A stretch of DNA of 64,000 bases from positions 721,501 through 785,500 of the forward strand of contig NZ_AP025696.1 of assembly GCF_027943725.1 (NCBI RefSeq). The letters are read 5' to 3'. Origin of the DNA: Nitrosophilus kaiyonis (GTDB taxonomy: Bacteria; Campylobacterota; Campylobacteria; Campylobacterales; Nitratiruptoraceae). The notes beneath the pieces were generated by a model, which ran no database searches, had not been told where the DNA came from, and worked only from the letters and a program-made list of their open reading frames with translations. Both the position numbers and the translations under genes were made by a program. This document shows, piece after piece, positions 50,586-58,477 of the stretch; position 1 is the stretch's first letter, and the number at the start of each line of letters is the position of its first letter.

Positions 50586-50702
50586 TTGGTCTCCTTAGTT
50601 AATATATTGATTAAATTATATTTAAAAGAGTTTATAATCTTATAAAAAATAGCCTATTTTATAAAATGTAAAAAATTATGTAACAAAGTTTTATATAAAT
50701 TA

Positions 50703-50731
50703 TTGACAAATAAAACATTTTTAAATATAAT
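50703..50731 (+). promoter_or_regulatory. Consensus sigma-70 promoter for tRNA-Pro/His
   Basis: TTGACA (50703-50708), 17-bp spacer, TATAAT (50726-50731), 18 bp before the tRNA-Pro start. Both boxes match the consensus exactly. Confidence 0.85.
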
Positions 50732-50749
50732 TTCAATCCAAATTGAGTT

Positions 50750-50827
50750 CGGGGTGTAGCGCAGTCTGGTTAGCGCACCTGGTTTGGGACCAGGGGGTCG
50801 GGGGTTCGAATCCCTCCACCCCGACCA
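50750..50827 (+). tRNA. tRNA-Pro(TGG)
   Basis: Acceptor stem CGGGGTG/CACCCCG, anticodon TGG at 50785-50787 in the loop TTTGGGA, T-loop TTCGAAT, encoded CCA at 50825-50827. Confidence 0.98.
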
Positions 50828-50844
50828 TTTTCCACTAAAAATAT

Positions 50845-50922
50845 GGTGGGTGTAGCTCAGTTGGTTAGAGCACCAGATTGTGGCTCTGGGGGTCGCCGGT
50901 TCGAATCCGGTCATCCACCCCA
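50845..50922 (+). tRNA. tRNA-His(GTG)
   Basis: Encoded extra 5' G (50845) opposite C at 50919, as required for HisRS. Anticodon GTG at 50880-50882. Encoded CCA. Confidence 0.98.
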
Positions 50923-50937
50923 TTAGTTTGAGAGCCT

Positions 50938-50967
50938 TTGAAAAGTAAATAAAAGAATTGATATAAT
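50938..50967 (+). promoter_or_regulatory. Promoter for tRNA Arg-Arg-Leu
   Basis: TTGAAA (50938-50943), 18 bp, TATAAT (50962-50967). A leader hairpin GGTCTT (50979-50984)/AAGACC (51002-51007) follows before the first tRNA-Arg. Confidence 0.65.
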
Positions 50968-51015
50968 TTTAACCTATGGGTCTTTTGCTAGGGCGTGGCT
51001 GAAGACCTAATCAGT

Positions 51016-51092
51016 GCGCCCGTAGCTCAATTGGATAGAGCAACGGACTTCGGATCCGTAGGTTAGAGGTTCGACTCCTCTCGGGCGTGCCA
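51016..51092 (+). tRNA. tRNA-Arg(TCG)
   Basis: Acceptor GCGCCCG pairs with CGGGCGT, anticodon stem ACGGA/TCCGT with loop CTTCGGA (TCG). Encoded CCA at 51090-51092. Confidence 0.97.
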
Positions 51093-51104
51093 AAGAGAGA
51101 GTAT

Positions 51105-51181
51105 GCGCTCGTAGCTCAGCTGGATAGAGCAACGGCCTTCTAAGCCGTAGGTCCCAGGTTCGAATCCTGGCGGGCGTACCA
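51105..51181 (+). tRNA. tRNA-Arg(TCT)
   Basis: Acceptor GCGCTCG pairs with CGGGCGT, anticodon loop CTTCTAA (TCT), T-loop TTCGAAT, encoded CCA. A tandem relative of the preceding tRNA-Arg. Confidence 0.97.
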
Positions 51182-51208
51182 CTTTATTTTTCTTCTGTTT
51201 TACAAAAT

Positions 51209-51293
51209 GCGGGAGTGGCGGAATTGGCAGACGCGCCAGACTTAGGATCTGGTACCGCAAGGTGTGGAGGTTCAAGTCCTCTCTCCCGCACCA
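51209..51293 (+). tRNA. tRNA-Leu(TAG), integration site
   Basis: 85-nt tRNA with a long variable arm (GGTACCGCAAGGTGTGG), anticodon TAG in loop CTTAGGA, acceptor GCGGGAG/CTCCCGC, encoded CCA. Its last 14 bases are repeated at 59890-59903, so the gene stays intact after insertion of the element that follows. Confidence 0.98.
51280..51293 (+). repeat. Attachment site, left (tRNA end)
   Basis: TCTCTCCCGCACCA at the 3' end of tRNA-Leu. The identical sequence occurs at the right boundary. Confidence 0.9.
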
Positions 51294-51350
51294 TGTAAAC
51301 CTTCGGAAGCCCCATAAAATCGAACTTTAAGAAAACTCAAAAGCCGTTTG

Positions 51351-51369
51351 TACCGCAAAATATACCGCA
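51351..51369. repeat. Left TACCGCA arm repeats
   Basis: TACCGCA at 51351-51357 and 51363-51369, spaced 12 bp. The same 7-mer is in the tRNA-Leu variable arm (51253-51259). Candidate arm-binding sites for integrase. Confidence 0.6.
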
Positions 51370-52394
51370 AAAAATAATCAACATAAATATACTTTTATAG
51401 ACGAAAATGCTATAATGATTTTGATAGATTTTATTAATTTATTAAAGTATTTAGAAGTTTATTATAATATATTGAAGTTAATTAAAACTTTTAAGTTTTA
51501 GCCAAAAAATATATAATTTTTCTAATTTTCTTAAGTGTATAAAGTAAAAAATAGGCTCTTTAAGGTTACAAAACTTAAACTACATTATTTTAGCTCCTAT
51601 AAGATAAAAAACAGCGGTTTTTAGTATTGAAAACTCTGATTTTCAATACAATTAATTTTTTAAAACTTAAACTATTTACACTTTGATTATTGAGCTTTAA
51701 ATAAATGCTCTATAAGCCTAGCAGCTTTTTTATTTATAGGGAGATGGGGCAGTATTGCAGCTTTTTTATGATAAAAGCTATTTATAAGCAGTTTGGCTGG
51801 ATTGAAGTTATTATGATATTGCCCCCACTCCCCCTGGATTTAATAACTCCTTTAAGATGAGGTTGTTATTGGATCTTCTGAACCTCAAAATTTATTTAGT
51901 TTTTAGGGCGCCAACATGGTTGACACTTATATTTTTGTATGGATTTACACTCATGCTAAGTATTGATTAAGCGAAGATTGTATCAATAAATCAAATTACA
52001 TCTTGAAAGATTTGTATACCTAATAAAAGGTAAAAGTGATAATTTATATATGGAGACTGGGGCAGTGTTAAAATTTTTTACTTTTAACATCTTCACCGAG
52101 CGGGCAGTCAACTTTTCAAAAAATCCATTTTTGAGGGGGTAGGGTATCATAGATTTTATAGTAATGAGTTATTTTTGTATGTTTATATAAAAGCTATCTT
52201 TTTATGCGTTATTGAGTTAGCTACTTTACTTTTTTAATGGATTTCTTTTTCAAAAGCAAAAGAGTGCTTTTTAGCAATAGCGTTTAAATATATGCAAGTT
52301 TCCAAAATCGAAGTGGTTATAAATTAAGATTATATTAAGAAAAACTGCAAAAAAAAAGAAAAAATATGAGAAAAAAAATAAAAGTACTTTTTTG
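51370..52394. other. Gene-free part of the element's left end
   Basis: About 1 kb without a supportable gene. It contains two related words, GGGAGATGGGGCAGTATT near 51739 and TGGAGACTGGGGCAGTGTT near 52051, and T-rich stretches. It may be decayed cargo or regulatory DNA. Confidence 0.6.
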
Positions 52395-52772
52395 AAAAAA
52401 GCCCTGTTTTTTTGCCCTTTTCAAGATAACTTTCCCATAAATATGGAGTTTTAGCAGGGCTTTTTTTTTCTGATTAGCAGGGCTTTTTTTTTGAAAAATG
52501 CCCTTTTTATGCCCTAAAATATCTTAAAATACTATTATCTTAAGTAAATATTATAAATTTAATATAATTATGAATAAATTCCTATAAAGTTAAAAAGGGC
52601 AAAACTATATAAAAATAAGGGCAAAATTTATTTTAAAAAAGCCCTTTGTAAATATCGGTAAAATAGGGATTTTAAAAATATAAAGGGCAAAATTAAAAAA
52701 TAAAAAGCCCTGTTATATATACCATAAAATAGGGCTTTTAAATCAAAAAGGGCAAAAATTAGCCCATTTTTG
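52395..52772. repeat. Cluster of AGGGCAAAA/AAAAGCCCT motifs
   Basis: About fourteen GGGC or GCCC cores flanked by A or T runs, in both orientations, in 380 bp. Examples: AAAAAAGCCCT (52395), AGCAGGGCTTTT (52454 and 52477), AAAAAGGGCAAAAC (52592), AAAATAGGGCTTTT (52724) and AAAAAGGGCAAAA (52745). Neighbours in opposite orientation can pair as hairpins. It lies just downstream of the helicase gene. Iterons of a replication origin, or a terminator array, are both possible. Confidence 0.75.
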
Positions 52773-52787
52773 TAATAAATGAAAAAT

Positions 52788-54218
52788 TTATGAAATTATA
52801 TAGAAGCGTTGCCCATTACTTTTTATAGGAGTTTGATTAAAAATTTGAGGATAGCGCAGCTTGAGTTCTTTCATAATTTGCTGGGTGCTTTTATTCTCAT
52901 CAAATACTGTATTAAAATATAGTTTGATATTTTCTTTGCGTATTCTATTTTTTTCAAAATCTGCTTTCAATTCAAGATAAAGAATAGGTTTATCATCTTC
53001 TATTTTTTCAAAAAATTTAAGATTTTTTTGTATAAGTGATGTTACAAATAGTGTGTATTTATCATTAGTGGCTTCTATAAGTGCTTGTTTCTCTGGTGTT
53101 ATAATAGCTGTATTTGCTTTGATTGGATCTACTGGATAGTAATATAAATATTTTGCAAAATCTGCCAATTCTTGCTCTATTTGATATTTAAAATTATCAA
53201 ATGTTCCAAAACCTAAAAAACCTTTTTGCATTATTTTAATTTTTGAAGGAAAAACATTAAAGCGCCTATCTCCTATTTCAATTTCAAGTGGTATATGTTC
53301 GTTAGAAGTGATAAGTGTTGCTCCTTTAATCAGTATAGATTTATTAAGCGAGACAAATTTTTCATCAAGGGTAATAGATTGATTTGTAATAAGTGGCTTA
53401 ATGAAGTTTTTTATCTTTTTGTTTTCCTTGAATGTTCCTTGTGATATTTCATCAAGGTTATAAAAAAGTTTATTTTTGAAAAATGGGGCAATATATGTAT
53501 TTCTTAAAATACTATTGTTTATTTGGATTGTTTGTTCTTCTCCAAAAAGTGGGCGTATAATGTAGTCAAAAAAAATTCCTTTGCCTGTTCCTTGCTCTCC
53601 TATTAATACTATAGCAGTATTTGGTTTTTCCATCGTTTGCCAAAAATAGGCTAACCAATTTATGAAGTGTTCAAAATATTTCTCATTATCACTAACAAGA
53701 TGTTTTATAAGTCTTAAAATAGTTAGAGGTTCTTTTGTAGGCTCTTGAGTCATTTTCATAAATTCTGTAGGTTTAAATACATTGCGATACCATATTCCAT
53801 TTTTTTTAAAAAATTCTTGATTAATTTGCGGGTCAAATACCTCCTCACTTATCAATAATAAATCTAACTCGGATATATCAGGTTCACTTGCTCTCATTAG
53901 TCGCAAGCGTTTATTAATGATATTACTTAATACCTTTTCGGCTTTGCTTGGCTCTTTTTTAACTGGTTTGATGTGTGGAGAAGTTCGGAAATAAATATCT
54001 CCATCATTGCTAAGCCATAATGCTCCGCCTTTTTCATCTATAAGATTTATATATTCATTAGAGTTTAATTTTTTCCAATTGTTTGCCTTGAAAAGCTGGT
54101 AATTTGGGCGTTTTTTCGGTATAATATTATTAGTTACCTCGCATGTCTCACTTACTGGCTCAAGGGTTTTTTCTTGAGCCTCTAACTCTTTCAATGTATC
54201 TTTAATAATATTTGCCAT
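52788..54218 (-). CDS. SF3-type replicative helicase (D5/DUF5906-like)
   Basis: 476 aa. Walker A IGEQGTGKGIFFDYII (about 207), followed by a hydrophobic strand and acidic FYNLDEISQG (Walker B region), then a sensor segment LITSNEHIPLE (compare TSN of SF3). It belongs to the primase-helicase/D5-like group of plasmid and phage replication. The N-terminal 150 aa are unlike a known primase. It is the last gene of a block transcribed leftward and starts one base from the end of the Toprim gene. Confidence 0.85.
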   Translation of the reverse strand: MANIIKDTLKELEAQEKTLEPVSETCEVTNNIIPKKRPNYQLFKANNWKKLNSNEYINLIDEKGGALWLSNDGDIYFRTSPHIKPVKKEPSKAEKVLSNIINKRLRLMRASEPDISELDLLLISEEVFDPQINQEFFKKNGIWYRNVFKPTEFMKMTQEPTKEPLTILRLIKHLVSDNEKYFEHFINWLAYFWQTMEKPNTAIVLIGEQGTGKGIFFDYIIRPLFGEEQTIQINNSILRNTYIAPFFKNKLFYNLDEISQGTFKENKKIKNFIKPLITNQSITLDEKFVSLNKSILIKGATLITSNEHIPLEIEIGDRRFNVFPSKIKIMQKGFLGFGTFDNFKYQIEQELADFAKYLYYYPVDPIKANTAIITPEKQALIEATNDKYTLFVTSLIQKNLKFFEKIEDDKPILYLELKADFEKNRIRKENIKLYFNTVFDENKSTQQIMKELKLRYPQIFNQTPIKSNGQRFYIIS

Positions 54219-55063
54219 TATTTACCCCCTATAACTAATTTAATCTCATTTGATAGATAGTTTAAAATTCTCTCTTTTACCTTTAAAGAATTAGCCATAG
54301 ATTTATCACTTCTAACTTTCTTTGCTACATCATTGCAAAAGTCCCTAAAATCATAACCTTTTGGCAACTCTTTATCTAAAATATTTTCAAAATCTATTGG
54401 ATACACTTTGCAGCTTTTAAAATGCTCTTTTAAATGATTTATTGTTTTCTTGCAACTCTCATCATTATCAAGCAAAGCAAATATGTATCTATCTTTAATA
54501 TCTGGTGTATATGGATTATTAGCAAGATTTAAAGCTATGCTATCGCTTTGAAGTATCATATAGTTTAGCTCTAATAACTCCAGCAATAAAAATTCTCCTA
54601 TTCCATAACCTACAAATATGCTTGGATCATCTTCATCAAAAATCCTATAAGGGATAAACCTTTTGCTTCCGTATGTTTTCCACTTAATAGGATTTCCTTC
54701 TTTATCTGTTGCTTCTCTTATACAGATTGTCTTAACCTCATCATCTTTAAATAGTGAGATAGTCAAGCTTTTATATTTGCTGCTATATCCCAAATATCTA
54801 TCCTTAACTTCTTTTCCTTTTGCTAATCTCCAAATATCTCTATCTATTAGCTCATACATTAAAGTTGTTGTATTTATAAATCCATCTGGCAACTCAATAG
54901 ATGTTATTGCTGTCTCTTCTTGTTTTTTCAATACTTTTTTAAAGTTGATATGCCACTCATTCAAATTAAAGCTTTGCTTTTCCTCTTTATTGGTATAATT
55001 TTGTCTTGGTAATGTGTTGTGCAGTGGTTGGGATAGGTTGATAGGCTGAGGTAAATTATTCAT
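54218..55063 (-). CDS. Toprim-domain primase-like protein
   Basis: 281 aa. Toprim signatures: the GYGIGEFLLLELL segment with the catalytic Glu, and IFALLDNDESCKKTI with the DxD acidic pair, preceded by an RNAP-basic-like region with YKSLTISLF. Overlaps the helicase gene by one base and the zinc-finger-like gene by 8. Inferred role: primase catalytic part or DNA-end processing in a split replication complex. Confidence 0.8.
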   Translation of the reverse strand: MNNLPQPINLSQPLHNTLPRQNYTNKEEKQSFNLNEWHINFKKVLKKQEETAITSIELPDGFINTTTLMYELIDRDIWRLAKGKEVKDRYLGYSSKYKSLTISLFKDDEVKTICIREATDKEGNPIKWKTYGSKRFIPYRIFDEDDPSIFVGYGIGEFLLLELLELNYMILQSDSIALNLANNPYTPDIKDRYIFALLDNDESCKKTINHLKEHFKSCKVYPIDFENILDKELPKGYDFRDFCNDVAKKVRSDKSMANSLKVKERILNYLSNEIKLVIGGK

Positions 55064-55337
55064 ATCTTATCCCTAAACACTCAGCTACCCAAAGGGTAGC
55101 TTCTTTTAATGGTGTGTTATGGTGTTCGTGAATAAAAGCTACAATATCGCCTCCCCATCCGCTGCCAAAATCTTTAATATAGCCATCTCTTCTAATAGAA
55201 GTTGATGGCGTTCTCTCATCTCTTATTTTAAATTTGTAATCTCTGTTAATCTCATATCCTAAAGCTTCTAACATTGCTCTAACTTTTTCCCTATCTAAAC
55301 TTTGCTTTATCTGGTTTCTAATATCTTTTAGGTTCAT
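55056..55337 (-). CDS. DnaG zinc-finger-like domain protein without zinc ligands
   Basis: 93 aa. It follows the CHC2 primase domain: FKIRDERTPSTSIRRDGYIKDFGSGWGGDIVAFI is the counterpart of FHxEKTPSFxVxxxxxFxxFGxGxGGDxxxF, but the zinc Cys/His residues are absent. The end TLWVAECLGI also matches. Probably the nucleic-acid-recognition part of a primase split over neighbouring genes. Confidence 0.75.
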   Translation of the reverse strand: MNLKDIRNQIKQSLDREKVRAMLEALGYEINRDYKFKIRDERTPSTSIRRDGYIKDFGSGWGGDIVAFIHEHHNTPLKEATLWVAECLGIRYE

Positions 55338-55590
55338 TTTTGCTCTCTATTTTTTTAAGTTTGTTATACAACTCTTCTATTCTCTCAGCACTCATCCATA
55401 GATCCGCTTGCATTAATGATAATGCATCAATCAACATATCATCATCTAAAGATTGAATTACATACCATAGTTGAGAAGCAACTTTTCTAACTGTTGCTAT
55501 ATCTGCCTCATAATCTTGGATGGATATTTTTTGTTCGTTGCTTTTATTTATATTTTGTTCTGTTTGTTTTCTAATATCTTTTAGTGTCAT
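55318..55590 (-). CDS. Small protein of replication block, unknown
   Basis: 90 aa, mostly helical, no family recognised. Starts MTLKDIRKQTEQN and overlaps both neighbours (20 bases and 4 bases), implying translational coupling. Its N-terminus resembles that of the next protein (MNLKDIRNQIKQS), so the two may have duplicated a leader segment. Confidence 0.7.
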   Translation of the reverse strand: MTLKDIRKQTEQNINKSNEQKISIQDYEADIATVRKVASQLWYVIQSLDDDMLIDALSLMQADLWMSAERIEELYNKLKKIESKNEPKRY

Positions 55591-55826
55591 TTTTGCCCCC
55601 TTTTGATGTTGTTAAGAATTTTTGTTATCTCTTCTTTGTCTAAGGTTTTGATAGTTCCAACTTTTGCATTTTTTAGTATCTCTTCTAAGCTGGAGTCATC
55701 ACACTCTTTATTGGACAAGACATCCACAAATTCCAAAAACTCATCTACTCCTAATAAAAGATAAACACTCTTTGCCTTGCTCTCTCTGGCTCTTAAAGCC
55801 TCTCTTAATAGTTGGGATAGTGTCAT
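55587..55826 (-). CDS. Small first protein of replication block, unknown
   Basis: 79 aa, helical, with MTLSQLLREALRARES at the N-terminus. No family recognised. It is the first gene of the leftward block, with AAGGAGACC before the start, facing the divergent HTH gene across a 164-bp control region. Confidence 0.7.
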   Translation of the reverse strand: MTLSQLLREALRARESKAKSVYLLLGVDEFLEFVDVLSNKECDDSSLEEILKNAKVGTIKTLDKEEITKILNNIKRGQK

Positions 55827-55990
55827 TTGGTCTCCTTTTTGGTGTAGTGAAAATTATTTATAAACTCTAAATTGTTGAGTTTATTGAGAAAATAATACAA
55901 TAATATTTTAGAATATGTCAACAATAAAACAAAGAAATATTTAGTTTTTATGTTATAATTTTCAATAATTCTGAGTTCAAAGGTTTTGCT
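55827..55990. promoter_or_regulatory. Divergent control region of the element
   Basis: Contains TAAACTC (55861-55867) and GAGTTTA (55877-55883) as inverted arms, a likely operator, and a TATAAT box for the rightward HTH gene at 55954-55959. This is the expected place for a repressor switch. Confidence 0.6.
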
Positions 55991-56257
55991 ATGGATTTTC
56001 AATCTTTTAAAAAAACTCTTAAAAAATGCAATCTCACCATAAAAGAGTTTGCTAAAATATGTGGCCTTAATCCTAATTCTATTTCTACATCTTGGAAGTC
56101 TAAAAATGAAGTTCCTCAATGGGTGGATAGCTGGCTTCAAAACTACATCAAAGCTAAAACTCTTGATAATGTTAAAGATGTTGTATGTGATGATGAAGAT
56201 AAAGCTTCTAATACTTCTACTGATAAAAGCTCTCCAGCAAATAAAAATGATAAATAA
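55991..56257 (+). CDS. Cro/C1-type HTH protein, candidate element repressor
   Basis: 88 aa. Helix-turn-helix TIKEFAKICGLNPNSISTSW (about 16-35) near the N-terminus and an acidic, serine-rich tail. It is the only rightward gene of the element and is divergent from the replication block, as phage repressors usually are. Inference: it controls the switch in 55827-55990. Confidence 0.65.
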   Translation: MDFQSFKKTLKKCNLTIKEFAKICGLNPNSISTSWKSKNEVPQWVDSWLQNYIKAKTLDNVKDVVCDDEDKASNTSTDKSSPANKNDK

Positions 56258-56377
56258 TTCATTTCTATTTAGCCCTCTATTGTTTTCTTTAACATCATCT
56301 AATATAAATATACTTCCCATTCAAAACCTCGCTTAAAATCAAAATATGAGCTTTATTAAAAACTTGTTATAATGTAA

Positions 56378-56647
56378 CTATTTATTAAAAATGGCTTCTA
56401 TGTTCATTGGCTCTTTTGTCTCTTGCCATTTTCTAAGCTCTTGTTTAAAGTTGTTTTTCCTGCTAAAGATAAAAGCTCTTAAAAGTTCGCTAATCGTTAA
56501 GCCTGTCACTTTTTTAACCTCATCATTGCTTACATTCAATCTATTTTTAAAAATCTCTTTGCCTAATATATTATTAATATTGTCTGCCTTGTAAAAATCC
56601 ATCAAAATCCTTTCAAATTTAGTTATATTTGAATTTTTTAATTTCAA
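56378..56647 (-). CDS. Small protein, possible DNA-binding
   Basis: 89 aa, basic and helical, with KKVTGLTISELLRAF as a possible HTH. No family recognised. The sequence CTTAAAATCAAAATATGA at 56333 recurs nearly unchanged at 56681, beside this gene and the AlpA gene, as a possible shared control site. Confidence 0.55.
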   Translation of the reverse strand: MKLKNSNITKFERILMDFYKADNINNILGKEIFKNRLNVSNDEVKKVTGLTISELLRAFIFSRKNNFKQELRKWQETKEPMNIEAIFNK

Positions 56648-56702
56648 TTGAGTTATTTATCCTTTTAAAGAAAAAAGCTCTTAAAATCAAAGTATGAAAT
56701 TT

Positions 56703-56897
56703 TTATCTCTTTTGCTCTTCTATCCAGTTCATAACATCATTAAAACTCCAGCGCGAAGCTCTAACTCCTATTTTTATAGGTTTAGGAAACTTGCCATCTC
56801 GGATGTATTTATAGATAGTTGGTTTTTTCATACCAATAAGAGATGAAACCTCTTTGATTGTGATTAGCTTGTCCTGTGTAGTAGATGGTAGTATCAT
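56703..56897 (-). CDS. alpA: AlpA-family regulator
   Basis: 64 aa. MerR-like winged helix: LITIKEVSSLIGMKKPTIYKYI, then DGKFPKPIKIG and WSFNDVMNWIEEQ, matching the AlpA/excisionase pattern. In satellites AlpA proteins activate integrase or excision genes. It reads toward the unknown and replication genes. Confidence 0.88.
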   Translation of the reverse strand: MILPSTTQDKLITIKEVSSLIGMKKPTIYKYIRDGKFPKPIKIGVRASRWSFNDVMNWIEEQKR

Positions 56898-57069
56898 AAT
56901 TGCTCCTTATGGATTTTTTTGTTTATTGGAGTAATTATGAAATAAATATAGAGCAAAATAAAAATATTAAAATGTCAATTTTATGGTGTTTTTTATCTGT
57001 AGTTTAAAAGGCATTAATGTTTTACCTTGATAGTGGCAACAAATAGTTACCAAAAATTTGGTAGTGTAA

Positions 57070-57750
57070 TTATTTTTGTATAAGTGGAGTAGTAAAGAGT
57101 GCGTCTTGTATATTATAAGCCTTGAATATTACATTATTAAAATCTTTATTTATATTAATGACACTATCTAAAGTAATAGTTAAAAAAGCATCTATATCTT
57201 TTTTTAATGGTGCTGGCTGTAAATCTAAAAGATTTTCTTTTAAAAATTTTTTTGTAATTGGGCTATATTTAGTATGAACAAAATTTTCTGGGTTTTCTAT
57301 CATAAAATCTAAAAAGTCTTTAATTTCAAATAAATGGTAAAGCTTATTTTTTGAAAACATATCAAAATCAAACAATGATAAAAATTCTTTAAAATCTTTT
57401 GCTTTGTTTCTAATCCATTCTATTTGTTCTTTTTTTGATTTATTAATATAAGAAATTTTTTTTGCTTTTTTTCTTATATTAATATTTCTAAACTCTTCTA
57501 AGATATATAAAGAGCTATGGTTCAAAAAACGATAAAGGGTATTTTGATTTTTTCTATTTATCTCTTTTCCAATAAAAAAGCTTTTAACCTCATTAAGATA
57601 ATAATTTGCACTTTCTTCATCGCTGCTAACATATATAATAAAATTTCTATAATATGTTCTATCAAAAAAATCATCTAAAATTTTATGAGTGAAAATTTTA
57701 TTCATTGTTTCATATATTGCTTTTTCTTTTTCATTTTTGTTTTTATTCAT
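57070..57750 (-). CDS. Unknown 226-aa protein
   Basis: Very lysine and asparagine rich, predicted helical, no cysteines, signal or transmembrane helix seen, no family recognised. It lies between AlpA and the RelE toxin, where satellites often carry cargo. An ATTTCTTACCTCGC segment before the gene resembles that before the integrase gene (ribosome site GCGAGGTAA). Could be a phage-interference or structural cargo gene; this is a guess. Confidence 0.6.
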   Translation of the reverse strand: MNKNKNEKEKAIYETMNKIFTHKILDDFFDRTYYRNFIIYVSSDEESANYYLNEVKSFFIGKEINRKNQNTLYRFLNHSSLYILEEFRNINIRKKAKKISYINKSKKEQIEWIRNKAKDFKEFLSLFDFDMFSKNKLYHLFEIKDFLDFMIENPENFVHTKYSPITKKFLKENLLDLQPAPLKKDIDAFLTITLDSVININKDFNNVIFKAYNIQDALFTTPLIQK

Positions 57751-57904
57751 TTCTTACCTCGCTTGTTAATTTTGTTGCTATTAAATAAAATTTACATCTA
57801 AAATCTTCTCTATCTCGTTATATGCTTCTTTGCTTGATTTATAAGTGTTGTTTGAATATAGAGGTTTTCACATATAAAAATAAAATCACTATATTTTATA
57901 ACCA

Positions 57905-58180
57905 TCAATAAACCTCATCATGACTTCCAATATCAAGCAAAATTATCTCCTTATCGGTGATAATTAAATCTATAATAATTCTATAGCTCATAGATATTGA
58001 TATTGAATAGTATCTGCTTAATTTGCCTTGTAATTTGTGCAGTCTAAGGCTGGGATGGTAGGGATTATCCTCTAATAAGTGGAGAGTTTTATTAATTCTA
58101 TCCTTCATAGAGGGATTTTTCTTTATAATTTTTGCAGCCTTTTTAACAAATGTATCATCATAGATTAGCTTATAGCTCAT
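57905..58180 (-). CDS. RelE/ParE-family toxin
   Basis: 91 aa, RelE-like mRNA-cleaving fold: MSYKLIYDDTFVKKAAKIIKKNP, LHKLQGKLSRYYSISISMSYRIIID and a GSHDEVY tail. Active-site-type Arg and Tyr residues are kept. It overlaps the antitoxin gene by 11 bases. Confidence 0.87.
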   Translation of the reverse strand: MSYKLIYDDTFVKKAAKIIKKNPSMKDRINKTLHLLEDNPYHPSLRLHKLQGKLSRYYSISISMSYRIIIDLIITDKEIILLDIGSHDEVY

Positions 58181-58421
58181 TCTCTATTCTTTTCATTAAT
58201 TCATCTGCATTGCTTACATGTACTTTTCCAGCTCTTTTTTTCTCCATTAGATCTTGGTATGCAGCATCAAGCTCAGCTGCTCTAATCTGTTCATATCTTT
58301 CAAAATCTAAAACAATATACTTTGGCTTTCCTCTAAAGGTAATAACCGCTTCATCTTTAGCTTGTAATTCACTCTCAATAGCTTTTATTCCTTTTACCTT
58401 TAAATCGTTTGCAGTAATCAT
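58170..58421 (-). CDS. Phd/YefM-type antitoxin
   Basis: 83 aa: MITANDLKVKGIKAIESEL with the VITFRGKPKYIVLDFERYEQIR beta-hairpin region of Phd/YefM proteins. It precedes and overlaps the RelE gene, the usual order. It probably keeps the element in the population. Confidence 0.85.
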   Translation of the reverse strand: MITANDLKVKGIKAIESELQAKDEAVITFRGKPKYIVLDFERYEQIRAAELDAAYQDLMEKKRAGKVHVSNADELMKRIENEL

Positions 58422-58477
58422 TATCTATCCTTTTAATCGTATTGTTTATAATATTATATCAAAGTATATAATAGTAT

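Noticed and set aside
50654-51275. Minus-strand ORFs over the tRNA cluster
   Set aside because: They are antisense translations of tRNA-Pro, His, Arg and Leu; the repeated GFEP text is a well-known artefact.
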